Positions 13,501-25,100 of a stretch of DNA of 64,000 nucleotides are shown piece by piece. Position 1 is the first letter of the stretch; each line of letters begins with the position of its first letter. The notes under the pieces are model-generated. The model saw only the letters and a program-made list of their open reading frames with translations. It was not told where the DNA came from and ran no database searches. This stretch comes from Opisthocomus hoazin (taxonomy: Eukaryota > Chordata > Aves > Opisthocomiformes > Opisthocomidae). Made by a program: the position numbers and the translations under genes. The stretch spans positions 70,290,308 through 70,354,307 of the forward strand of contig NC_134454.1 in the NCBI RefSeq assembly GCF_030867145.1. The letters are read 5' to 3'.

Positions 13501-14079
13501 ATGAACTCAAAGCATTCTATCATGTACCAGAAAACAAATGGGCTCATTTATTCTATTTAGCCCTGCCTAATTCCCACAAATTCAATATGAACTAAAGCAA
13601 AGTATTAATGGTATTATTTTTTCATGGAAAGCAGAATGAAGCAATTTCCTAAACTTCTGAACATGGAAGAACTTTGAATATGACCCATGAATTGTGCTAC
13701 ATCACTAAAGGCCAGGGAGCTTTATAAATGCTGCCTGCTCAGGCCATCACAACCTAAATTCTACTGAAATTAGCATGAAAAAAAAAAATTATCCATTTTT
13801 TAAATCCTCTCTATAAAGATTCTGCTTTGCCCCAAATAGATAACTGGTTAGTCCTAGAGAATTACTGCTCCTGATAAAAATAAATAATGAATGATGAGTA
13901 TGAGGCATATGGTACAGAGAAATATGGCAAGGAGAACTTCAGTGTCTTTTGCACAATGTATACAGTAAAAAAATGCATAGATGGAAAGCTCTTTCAGTGC
14001 CCACTGCAGAAAGGTAACATTTGTTTCCAACAAGGCAAATTTCTGGCTTACTAATTCTATACTACATAAATGTACGGAC
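10518..14079. other. ANKRD55 last intron, left part, nothing supported
   Basis: This is intron sequence between the CR1 copy and an ancient LINE remnant. I looked for exons with phase-1 borders that would fit between the 102-nt exon and the terminal exon and found none that I can support. The frame around 11056-11334 (rich in KSRKRLPPLPQP) has no convincing acceptor and donor pair in phase. Confidence 0.5.
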
Positions 14080-14740
14080 ACAGAAGGGCTTGCATGACAA
14101 GACTGGTGTGCTTCTGCTTTGCCGAGGCATGGAAGCTGCAGGGTTTCTGCTTGAACTTCTTCAATATATTTTTGGCACGGGCACAGTCTGTGACTGCAGT
14201 TACCTGCAGGACTATTACTCCCCTAGCCAGTTATTCCCCATCTTACATTTGGACTTTTGGCAGTTTGGGATTTCTTTCTTTCTTTGTTTTCCCTAAGTGT
14301 AGTGGTTTGCATTTGCTCTTGATGAGTTTGATTGGCTAAATTTCTACCGTTTCTCCAATTTACCAAGGCCATTTTGCATTGTAAACCTGTTCTCCGGGAA
14401 ATTACACCCTGAGTGCCTTTTTTTCATCAGATGTGTGTCCATGTTATCTGCCTTATTTTTTCTGAAAATTTGTGACAAATTTAACAGTCCTTCCTTATTA
14501 AAACTACATAATTTCTCCCCTCTCCTGCACCCACTCTGACAGTGTCCCAGATACTCTTTCTGATGCTGCCTGATAAGCAGTGAGAAGGCAGACTTCATAG
14601 GTTCAAAGATTCACTTCTGAGAATCACCAGCTGTGGGGAGGGTTTTAGGTATTGAGGATTTTTTAGGCGAGGTTAACTGACCTGAAATTCCTTAAGTCCT
14701 CTTTTCTTGTTTTTTTGTTCTACAGCCCTCAGGAAACTCC
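14080..14740 (-). mobile_element. ancient CR1/L3-like LINE remnant, minus strand
   Basis: Several short blocks in order resemble the old CR1/L3 clade of LINEs shared by amniotes, read in reverse. They include AGTGTAGTGGTTTGCATTTG, then ATTTCTACCGTTTCTCCAAT with TTACCAAGGCCATTTTGCAT, and further on GGTTAACTGACCTGAAATTC and CCTCTTTTCTTG. These match the segments around the reverse-transcriptase domain of such elements (tail of the fingers and palm) in the correct order. The copy is much more diverged than the other CR1 copies in the window and has no usable reading frame. Ends are approximate. Confidence 0.55.
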
Positions 14741-16539
14741 ATCCACTGTTCTGCCTATCAGTTGCTCAAGTGTGCTGAATGTTCAGTTTGGTTTGGGAAT
14801 TTTTTTAAGATCAAAATTGAATCGTGAGGTCCAGCTTATCACATTGACTGCAGTAGTTACTCAGTTCATACCAGTTGATTACATGGCCTGTTATTTCTAA
14901 TAAAAATTAGTTAATTTATAAGGTTGTCCTCTGTTAAAATGGTCCAAATCTAGATTAACTTCAGATGTTTCTCCGGAATTACACAAGATTTTCACTGGGT
15001 TAAGAGAGAATACTCTGCTCCATTCCTCATTTCTGTACAACTTCCCTGAACCTGCACCAGGAAAATTTCTGTCAGAGATTATGAAAAGGGAATAATCAAG
15101 GGGGCTGCCAGGAAAAATGCAAACATGAACACTCAGGTTTTCATTGGAGTTGACTAGGAAATGCAATGATAGTGATAGGCTGAGATGGTCACCTTCTGAG
15201 CAGAGTGCTTTATGGCAGGATTCTTCCTGCATGTAAAGAACCAGGGCACAAGCACGATACCAAACCAAGGACAAGTGGTTGGCTCAAAGAGTGGTTTTTA
15301 ATGCCTGACCACTAGGAAATGTTTGTGGTTAGTTTCAAAGAATGAAGCCATCGAAACAGAGAATCCAGATAACCTTCTGGAGGCTGCCATGACTCGTAAG
15401 ATGCAACTAAAACTGGAACATCTCAGAGGAAAACATTAATAGCCTCTCATATATTCACTGCAACAGATGCAGATGGAAGGAAATCACAGGTGGAATGAGA
15501 AAGCAACCAAGGAAAAATTACTGTGAACGACTGCAAGGAAGATTTTATAGCCAAAACAGAGATGGTTTTAAATCCACTAGGGGACTCTTCACATGGTTAA
15601 ACTGAAAAACCCAAACTGTTTGTATACAAGGAGCTTGTGAATAAAACGGACAATTAAATGAAAAGAAGCTAATGCAACTCACAATAAATTCCAAAGCAGA
15701 GAAAAATAGGTCTACAATTACAGTTTTGAATTCTCCTTTTAAAAATTAGGAAATTAGTGAGTTGCCTGAATGAAGAAGCTTGAGGTTTTCAATTTAAAGA
15801 AGATACAGAACTATATTAACATTAAAGCACAAACAATGTTACACTGCTGAGTGTGAGGTGGAGACTAAGGATGATCTAAATCCACAGTTTCTTACAAGGC
15901 TGCTGGCACACAGGAGACATACTACAGCTGTGGTTCTTGTGTTTCAATGTGGGTGTTAGTGTACTGCAGGGTAATGGGCTGCTTTCGTGGCCTGTGACTT
16001 GCAGAGCACATGTGGACCTGTCTTTATGATTGACTGTGCCTAGAGCAACCCAGACCGTGTCCCACATTCTTCCATCTTATCTTCCTAAGATTTTCATTAG
16101 AAGTTACCTTGGGTAATAGAGCATCCTCCCACAAAGGTTTTGTTAAAAATAATATTCCCATGGAACATTTCTGCTTCTGTCAATGTGTGGTTTTTGATGA
16201 AAAAATGTCTTGTGGAAATCTCTCAAAACAGACAAGTCTCCTTCAGACAATCTATAGATTCTCTAGTTATCAAAAGTAAACTTTTGAACTTATCAAGTCT
16301 TATTAATCACCAAACACAAAGTAAATCACTTAATACTGGAGTTGTTTTCTTCAGTTGAAGACTAGCCCTGCCAGGCCTTGGCAACTTTTTATTCATGTTT
16401 TGATCACATTTTTCAAATGCCGGTTTGAGTACACACAACACAAAACAAACAAACAACAGTTCAAAGAAAGTAGCAAACTCATTTGTAAAAATGTCATGCT
16501 TTTCACTTTCTGTGCACTCTTTCTCTCTTTTTCTCCTAG
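14741..16539. other. ANKRD55 last intron, right part, nothing supported
   Basis: This A+T-rich sequence leads to the terminal exon. Chance open frames on the minus strand (for example 14897-15274) show no domain, start context or splice signals. The region ends in a long pyrimidine tract (TTCTCTCTTTTTCTCCTAG), which is the acceptor of the last exon. Confidence 0.55.
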
Positions 16540-16808
16540 TTCAGCTACCATCTCAGGGTGCTAAGAAGTTTAAGTCTCTTCCTTTAAATTCCCTAAGGAC
16601 TGGTGCAGTTATTCTCCCACCAGCCCCAACCTCCAGATCCCAGAAAAGGGGACATTCTCAGAGTCATTTGCTCTGTTCTCTCTTGCCTGGTCTATCAGGA
16701 GAGCCTCTGAAACCAAGCCGTGTCCTACCTGCTATCCCAAGCCAGAAGAAATCTAACCCTGCAGAAGAGCTTAAGAAATGTCTCACCAAACCACATGCTG
16801 AAAATTAA
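16540..16808 (+). CDS. ANKRD55: ANKRD55 terminal coding exon with stop
   Basis: The exon begins after a strong pyrimidine-rich acceptor at 16538-16539. It completes the phase-1 codon A|TT (Ile) and reads QLPSQGAKKFKSLPLNSL and then GAVILPPAPTSRSQKRGHSQ. It ends LKKCLTKPHAEN with a TAA at 16806-16808, about 89 residues in all. The segment is basic, proline-rich and probably disordered, as expected for the ANKRD55 C-terminus. Without splicing, the same frame extends upstream to 16425 through intron sequence. The phase fit to the exon at 9326-9427 is what argues for splicing here. Confidence 0.85.
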
Positions 16809-17300
16809 CTCATTACACTGGCCTCAATCAGTTGAAATATATGTAAGAGCTTGTTACAAGATAACTGTACAGTAAAATCTCATTAATTTGCACTAATGAT
16901 GCTCTTGTGAACTGGAGTGTAAATGAACAAAAAACAAGAAAGGGTAGCACATCACAAAAGCTGCACTGTGTATTTACATAGGCATTTTCATTATAGTTTT
17001 CATTTATGATGAAATTACTAAATCGATATTTAATGTGCTGTAAATCTATTTTGTGATTGGAATCCTCATAACTTGTAATCTTGTTGCAGCAATGTGCTGT
17101 TAAGCCTTTCACAGAAAACAGGAACAAGGAGTAAAATTTTCTGTGTGATTTAGAAGTCGGAATTAGGGAAACAGAAATTGACAGGGATTCTCTGTAGTTT
17201 GTAAATGCAAAGGTGCTGATTCTGAGGCTGTGTGCCATCAAAAATATCTTTTTAAGATTACAAATGTAAGCTCAAAATAAAAGTCAGTTTTAGCAAATGA
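16809..17300 (+). other. ANKRD55: ANKRD55 3' UTR
   Basis: This is the A+T-rich sequence following the stop codon. It contains an AATAAA hexamer at 17277-17282, and a GT/T-rich stretch (GGGGGTTTGGCTCTTTGTTTTT) follows within 50 bp, as at typical vertebrate cleavage sites. The 3' UTR would then be about 490 nt. Other A-rich motifs nearby could serve as alternatives. The minus-strand open frame over 16828-17241 has no coding signature. Confidence 0.6.
17277..17282 (+). terminator. candidate poly(A) signal of ANKRD55
   Basis: This is a canonical AATAAA about 470 nt after the stop codon, with a downstream GT-rich element. It is the first canonical hexamer after the stop on the + strand that I noticed. 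Confidence 0.6.
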
Positions 17301-20300
17301 GGGGGTTTGGCTCTTTGTTTTTCACTGTTTTCCTGTGTTGTAAATTTATGGGGTTTGTGAATTCAACAAGTTAAAAAAGTATAATGAAACACTAATCCCT
17401 GTGGACAGACATGGCTATAGGACACACTGTCCAAAACTGTTTATTGCACTGACGCATTTACTTCTCTTTCATTTAATTCTTCACATTTCTGTGTTACAAA
17501 AATGCAGTTGTGTATCGTTATTTTCATCAAACAAGGATTGCACGGTCCTGAGTTATTAGGCATTATCTCATCACTTCGGTCAGCAAACTGAAGAAGGAAA
17601 TCTAACTAGACGGCTGTTCAGTCAAGAGCCTTGGTACGTGCTATACGCCGTTGACTGAACGTTTCACAAGACTGTCCTTTCCTAGAGGCCAACAAAGGCG
17701 CCAACCTCTGCTTGCTTCAGGATGCTTATCTAAATCTTGCTGCTATTACTCTGGAGGCTTTCCCACTTCTGGTTACGGAGGGGCTGTGGGCATTACTGTG
17801 GGCAGGGGGAGCAGGGGATAGTCCCCTGTTGTGACACCTTCTGTATCACCATTGCTAGTAAACCTGTCCAGCACTAGCTCTACATCAGCAGGCCATTCAG
17901 TCAGGACATGGCGTTTCTGTTTGTCTCTAAATAAATGTTTTATTAGCTGTACAAACATTTCTTTTGCTGTGTCACAGTAAAAGACAAACCTGACATGAAA
18001 AAGATGACAATCATGTCCCAGTAGCTGCAGTTTCCAATTTCCTTGCAGTAATGACTGTAAATAGAAGGATAGCCATCCGTTGGCTGTCACACAGTCCCAG
18101 AAAGAGAAAAGCAGAGCACAACAACAGCTGCTCTGATGCAACACAGGGAAGAGGGAAAACTTTCGCACACAAATAAAAGGATTTTTATTTTTAAACATCT
18201 AATCCAAATGTCAGGGTATAAAACTCAAAATCAACAAGTGATGTAAACCTCTAGCTTCTTGCTGAAATCCATGAGAGTAAAAACTCGTGTGCTTGGGCCA
18301 GACAGGCAAATTGGTCCCTGAGGCTAGAAGGTAAAAATACTGCATGACAAAAATGTGTGCTGTTAAAGGACAAATCAATTCTGGCACACTCTGGCTTTGC
18401 ACAGGACCAGTCCTGCTCAGTCCAGCCTCTTCCTGAAAAGTCCAGAGTCCCTCCTACAGTGTAGAAGACTGGTATGTGCTCCACAGGGTCACTGCCTGAG
18501 CTGCTCTGTTCTCCAGAGCCCCTAAGCTTCTCTGCCCTGGAAGTCCACCAGCTGCAACCCCCAAATTCTCTATCCTGACTCCAGCCCTTTTGTACCTCTC
18601 CCTGTGGCCTCACACAAGAGGCAGGTGGTTTGTAAGTCAGTTCCTAGGAACATTCAAGCTTCAATGCAGACATTGCATTGCAGAGGTACAGCGTGTGGAA
18701 GGAAGAGAAGACCAAGTGGCACAGCAAGGAAATCCCAGTGAGACCAAATGTTTGTAACTCCACTGCCACTCCAGCCTTTCTGAGTCAGTAAGAAAACCGA
18801 GCTTTTTGCTGTCCAGTGGGATGCCTCAGAAGAGGCAGGTCACGTGCTGCCAACTCCATTTTTCCTGCGTAGAAGGGGACCCTCATTGCTCTTACTGTCT
18901 TTGAGAAATGGTGTGAATCTCCTCCATCTCTTGTGTTACCCTGCCTGTCCAGGGACCAGGAGAGTCCTGGGCTGCATAATGGCAATCACGTAAAAGCTGT
19001 GGTGGTGCACATTTACAGGCCAGCTGCAGTTCCATGCTGGAGACAAAGATACAGGAGCAGTCTGTGTAGGCTTCCCATAGAGGCCTGAACAAATTTCAAA
19101 TGTTTCCCGTAATACAGAAAGAGAGAAAGAGAGAGACATTCCCCCATGCCTCAGACTAGAAACTTCCATTCCCAGAAAGAAAGTAGTCAGCTTTCTGGTT
19201 TTCCTATTCAGCAGTGCTAATGCAGCAGGGGAGGACAAAGCTGAATAATGAACAATTTTTGGTCTAAGATAACACGGTCTTTCAAATGAAATTCTTTCAA
19301 AAATGCAGAATTTCACATGCAGTCACTTGAAGCTAGAAACACACATTACCACTGCCTCCTCTCTAGACAATCAGTTTGCATGACAGGATACATCTGCTAG
19401 CTGATTTTTTCCTATTATTTCTCCTTTTTTTCTGCATCTTTTTCTAAGAAGGAATGTTTTTTCCCTGGGTCTTCAGCCGAGGAAATAGACTTTTTCAGGA
19501 AAGGAATGCAAATCTAATTGCCTGTTCAAAGGTAAGCACAGAATATAGTACTTACCTGAACTGAGACAGTCTTAAAGACATGGTTATCTGAACTAGGATC
19601 CAGGTCACTTTTCTAATGTGTTTCTTCTGTAGATTATCAATAAAGAAGTAGTTCACAATTTACCAAATATAGTTCTTTTAAAAATAAATGCTCACAGAAA
19701 GCAATGAAAATTATTCTCAGCAATGTTCCTACCAGGAACTATTCCTATCTTTTGAGTTTGACAGACAAATTCTGCAGTAAATACACAAGTCAAATTAAGT
19801 TGAAGGCTTTCACCTTCAGAGGAGAGCAGACTGTTGATTGCAGCATGCTGCATGAAAGATAACAAATGAACCAATACCTACTTAAGCTACACTGACCTCT
19901 TGCTCAGACTTTTCCTGGAAGATAATGGCAGGACAGACAATAAAAGGCTAACACAGTTGATTAGCAATTGCCAAGAAATGTCTGGTCAGTAGGTCATGAC
20001 AGAGATTTTTTTCCCCTCTGTCTGCTGATTACTTATTTCTGGCACATTCTTCTGTGGCACTAGTCGAGTGTTAACTCACAGCATGTTGCAGTGCTGAGGT
20101 GTTCGGGGAGTTTGGCTTGGCACACAGAGCTAAGAAAATATACGTATATACAGCATACATTTCCTGACAAAAACACAATATACTTCCTCATGGGAACACA
20201 CTCTACATTCCATATATCAATCTTATGAACAGAATTTGAAAACGCTTTTTAAAATGGTGACACTTTATTCCAGAGGACCATTCATGTATACATTGATACT

Positions 20301-21433
20301 GAGTGGAGTGGTCCACTCTTCCAGTAAACTGTGGAGGAGGTTAGCGTTAGTCCAGTGTTTGAAACAGAGAAAAATGTTCATATGTAAAACAAAGGCTCAT
20401 CCAGTATTATGGGGATCTTTCAAAGGCTATTCTATTGATGAGCAGAGCATCTGATGAGCAGGATAATTTTTTTATATAAACACCTAAAGAGAGAGCTATA
20501 TCTTCTAAAATTCAGTTCTAAGAAAGCATTTTAAATACCTCTACCACTGCCAAAGGTGGAGATCTCTGTCACTTCACCCCAGATACACTGCATTCTTCTA
20601 TAATTACCAAAGAGGAGTCGGCACAATCCATATATTTTTCCACTGCAAAACACCAGGAGCATCATAGTTACTACTACAGGACATAAAAGCATAGCAACTT
20701 TTCAAACAATTCTAACAGGGCTAATAGAGCCTATCTGATCACGCTGATGAGTAATCAGATCTGTTACTCTGCATGTGCATTATAATAATGATTTAGAAGA
20801 AGACAGAAGTATTGAAAGTATACATTATTTGCCTTTGTAGTTTAAAAGTAAATTTTTTATCTTGTTAGTTTCACAGGGTTTTCCTATGTTCCTTAGTTCC
20901 AGAGAAAGCAAAGATTTTCCTATGCTGTTCCTATTGGTGGAAAAGCTCAGCGTTACGATAGAGGCAGTTTAGACCAGAGGTTGCCAAGCATCCAGCATCA
21001 AAGCCACCTCTAACCAAGGGCAGTAAATAGGACTTGATATAAGCAGTTGACACAGAGCCAAGAAATAAACTCCACGCCCATCGGGATCCTAAAGCCCAGG
21101 AGTTCCCTCCCTGCGAGCCAAGAGCCATGGGCCTGCCTTCTGTAGCCCTACTGAGCCTAGCAATATCTGCAGACACCTACACTGTACAGCCTCCTACAGT
21201 GACTTTCCATTCCCCTTCTCACTGTTTGTGGTGCTCTAGGGTATGCGGCATCCTGGTGTGACCCTCCACTGCTCTGCAAACACCAGGAAGAACCTGCAGA
21301 GTCAAGGGGGTGTTCACACATGTCCAAAGAGGAGTACTTGACTGAGCACTCTTCTGTGCTCAGTGTGTAAGATCCCATCCTTTGGAAGAAGGATGTGGTG
21401 GAGTTCCTTGTATAATGCAGGAGCAGACTGAAA
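17301..21433. other. intergenic, ANKRD55 to IL6ST, left part
   Basis: No gene, RNA gene or clear young repeat is seen apart from the inverted repeat at 17616-17660. The longest minus-strand open frame (17773-18198, 141 codons) has no recognisable domain. Its length is not exceptional for A+T-rich vertebrate sequence. Confidence 0.55.
17616..17660. repeat. perfect 10-bp inverted repeat with 25-bp spacer
   Basis: GTTCAGTCAA at 17616-17625 is the exact reverse complement of TTGACTGAAC at 17651-17660. The spacer also has GAGCC and GCCG segments close to the arms, but no long extension of the stem. The sequence lies about 330 bp past the ANKRD55 poly(A) signal. It could be the terminus of a small element, a hairpin or chance; no target duplication was seen. 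Confidence 0.6.
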
Positions 21434-21438
21434 CTGTC

Positions 21439-22143
21439 TGTCTTGGTTTCAGCTGGGATAGAGTTAATTTTCCTCCCAGTAGCTGCTGTGGTTTGGATTT
21501 AGTATGAGAAGAATGTTGATAACACTGATGTTTTCAGTCGTCGCTAAGATATCAAGTACCTTCTTCCAGTTTCTCAGATTCAGCTCATGAGCAGGTGTGC
21601 AGGAGCTGGGAGGGAGCACAGCCAAGCAGGCAGCCCAATGGCCAGTGGAAATATTCCATACCATGGAGGGCATGCTCAGTTTGTCAGTGGGGGTATTGGC
21701 TGGGAGGCAGAAATCCTCGTTTTTTTTATCCTCTGTTCCATGAGTTCAAAACCTCTCCTCTCTGGGAGTTCAGACTTCTCTGTTAGTTCAGACTTTTTCG
21801 GGAGCTTTGCGAAATTCGCAAAATCTGCGAGTTCCAGGTTCCGTGATCACTGCTGAGGGACTGACTGCGAATCGGTCATCGGGTGGCGAGAAAATTGTAT
21901 TGTATACAGTATTATTTGCATATTCATTATTATAATTTTTGTTACATATAGTTTGGTTTGCATATTCATTTTTATCAGTAGTAGTTGTAGTCATTCCTTT
22001 GTTGTCCTAGTAAACTGTCTTTCTCTCAACCCATGAGTTTCACCTTTTGTCCATTTCTCCTCCCCATCCCACTGGGGGAAGGGGACAAGTGAGTGAGCCC
22101 CTGCCTAGTGCTTAGTTGTCGGCTGCTGGGTTAAACCACAATG
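21439..22143 (+). mobile_element. solo endogenous-retrovirus LTR with 5-bp target duplication
   Basis: The 705-bp element starts TGTCTTGGTTTCAGCTGGGA, the start of an LTR family widespread in neoavian and passerine genomes. It ends with the matching segment ...GCTGGGTTAAACCACAATG, where the family normally ends in a CA. Both sides carry CTGTC (21434-21438 and 22144-22148), a 5-bp target duplication. No internal viral sequence (primer site, gag, pol, env) follows, so this is a solo LTR left by recombination between the two LTRs of a provirus. The 3' part contains a TAATTTTTGTTACATATAG-type A+T-rich segment and the usual CCCATCCCACTGGGGGAAG end region. The last bases have decayed, so the copy is not very recent. 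Confidence 0.85.
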
Positions 22144-22148
22144 CTGTC

Positions 22149-25100
22149 TGAACATACCAGCACACTAAGAAAAGGCTTGGTTCAGCCCTTCCAATGTGTC
22201 TCTGTAGCCATCATCATGACCACAAAAGACCCCACAGTGACAACCTTCCCTATCAAGATCAGTTTGGTAAGAGGACAAGTGAGGGGAAGGAGCAGGAGAG
22301 GCAGATCCCCTGCTCACACACAGTGCCACAAACCCGAGCTATAATTTCAGCTTGTCAACTGAGCCGAAAGTAGCTTTGCACATATACAGAAAACTATGAA
22401 GGGAGACCTTCCCACAGTGCATGAATAGTTGGCTGCACTTAAATGATTGAAAAGAAATGGGACTGTATCGTTCATACACAGAAGCTGAGGGTAAATATCA
22501 TCTGAGGAAGGAAAAAATACAAGGTCTAACCAGAAAGGCTATACCAAATATATAGCTGTAAAGACTGCATTTTCAGTTTCCAAAATTTGCCAATCCTGTC
22601 CTGTTTCTGAAGTGACTTTTTGTAGTAGACTCTCATAAATAAGGCAGATTTATTACTAAGAACAGCTAAACCAAACTGTTAAATGATGACTTCACACAGA
22701 GGGAGGCTCTGCTTCCTGTTCTGTCCAACTCCTAGCACCAGACAGATGTACTTTCTTCTGGTCTGGAGCTTCTTAAAGGTTCACTCACCCTCCAGCTGTT
22801 GATGCAAAGAGACATCCTGTGTAGGGAATTTATCAGAAAGAGGTTGGATGGTTTTGAAAATTCTAATACTTGAAACTCTAAAAATATTTTTGCGCTTTGT
22901 CCTCTCCTGTTACAGTGTCTAATGTTTTTCCCACAGCTCACTATGTTGTGATCTTACAGAGATTTTCCTCCCATTTTTAATTTGAGCATTTTTTTCACTG
23001 TGTCCTAGAAACTACAGGCTGAAGCCACTTGAAGTTTGTCATTGTCCCTGTGGTCTTTCTCTCTCAGCTAAACATTTTTAAAAGACTGATTTTCCTGTAA
23101 ATAAATTTGCCATCTTATTTTCATCATAGGTTCCAAAACGTATCTTGGGAAAGCTGCTCGTGATTTTCCCCTGCTTAGGTTTCTTCATGAGACACAAAAT
23201 CATGCCCACTAAAAGGGTTCATGATAATTAATATGCATGGAAATTTTCACTCAGATATGTAGTGACTTGTCAGTGGCATGAGGAGAAATTTGTGCCCTTG
23301 CTGTCCTACTGCCTTCTGTCATGTTGGGGTTTTTTTACGCCTGATGAATTTACATCAGGATTTTATTGTTTTCACTCTTACATACATGCCTACTGTACAC
23401 TTAATAAAATGTTGCATTTACAGGCACTTTAAAAGCACAGCTCAAACCTCTTCTACACTGTTCCTGATAGAGAGCTCGTACTGCTTAGTTTCAGAAATGC
23501 AAAAATCAATGCATCAGGACTTCCAGCTATATTACTCCTTTCTTTGGAGTAGTCATTGAGAATTCAGGCACCACCTTCTTAACCACGGTAATTGTGAGGT
23601 CCTAAGTCTCTTGGTTCACAACAGCAAGAAATACTTTCCCAAACTCTTTTTTGCAAAGAAAATTTCATTTGACATCAATACCGTCAGATCAACATCACTT
23701 TTCAATGTTATTTTTGTAAACGTTAAGACCAGCACATGTCAGACAAGTGTCAAAAACAGACTGTGAAGCTGTGGCAGGAACCAGGGTAAGCTCTTTATCT
23801 GAATGGAAAAAAGCAAGCACCAGTTTTTGCATGCTTCTGGTGCTCTCTGGTAAGGTGGTAAACAGGAAGATAGTCTGCTTTCACAGAGGTTTTATTCTCT
23901 CAGCTTTAATGTGAGGGTAGCGCCTGGCCACTAAAATCCATGGAGATCTTGTATCAAGCTGGAGGATATCCTTATATGTTCTAGTGAAATTCAGCACTTA
24001 ACAAAAAGTAATCACTCCACCACGGAAAACTTCCCAGTAGGCTAGTAAATATTATCCCAGTGTCACATATTAAGAAACTAAGGCAGAAATATCAGACACT
24101 AAATTTCCAGTACTGGCTTCTGAGAAATGGGGTTGGAGGGCTATCTTTGGTGCTCAGGTGTTAACCCTCCAAAATGTGGCTTCTGTTTTCCCTCCTTACG
24201 GGAACTTGCTTGTGAGTGTTCAGTATTTATGACAATCAGGTGGAGAAATGCAGGAAGCAAATTAAGGGCTGAAAAGTCAAGAATATAAATGGCTCTCCTC
24301 AGGGCACAGTGCAGAGAGTCAGAGCCTGACAGCAGATCCTGGCCACTGGCCTATGCTTATTCTTGGCCAAAAGCCACCTTGGCTGGCTCAGCTGCAAAGC
24401 TCCTGTTGGGGAGTGTGTAGTAGCCACAGTGCTATTGCTGATAGTCTGAAAAGCAACATTACCCATGGCTATGGACAGTTCATGCAGGACGCTGGGGATC
24501 TTGGCCAGGAACCGCAGCCCCACAGCAGTAGTAAATGACTGAGAAAGAGCCTTTATCTTCAGGAAAACTAAGTGACAACCTTCTTCATGGCAGTTACTTT
24601 GCGTGATTACTCTCTGGGCTAGGAATGGCGTAGAGCTGCATTGCATAAATTATCTGCCAGCTGAGATTAGCTCTTCCATTGTCTCCTTGCTCCTCCTTGT
24701 CTTCTCATCTCCTCAATCTCTTTAGAGGATGGAAGACAGCAGGCAGAGATTCTGGAGTCACAGTACCACTCTGCCATCCCAAACAACAGAAAAGAGATTA
24801 AACAAGCTAATACATACAGAGGATGTTCCAGCTGCTCTCCTGACAGATTTTCTGAATTCTAACTGAACTCATCATATAATACCTACAGCAGGTTTTCTGC
24901 AATAGTCACTGAACAATGACTGTTACCACATAGGAGAACTGCAGCCGTTCTCACAGAGAACGGTTTTGTTTCACATCCTCTAGCTGACCGAAATCGAAAT
25001 TCTGCTGCCCTCTAGTACTGCCCATGGAGGGACACCAAATACAGTACATGAGGTCACCACAATCTTTCTTGGGCAGCATCACTTAGTATGCACCTCGGCA

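Noticed and set aside
14897..17241. Minus-strand open frames of 125 and 137 codons
   Set aside because: They lie in A+T-rich intron and 3' UTR sequence, with no domain, codon bias or splice support.
17773..18198. Minus-strand open frame of 141 codons with segments such as LIKHLFRDKQKRHV
   Set aside because: It looks partly protein-like, but no family was recognised and no splice or promoter context supports it. Frames of similar length occur elsewhere in the window by chance.
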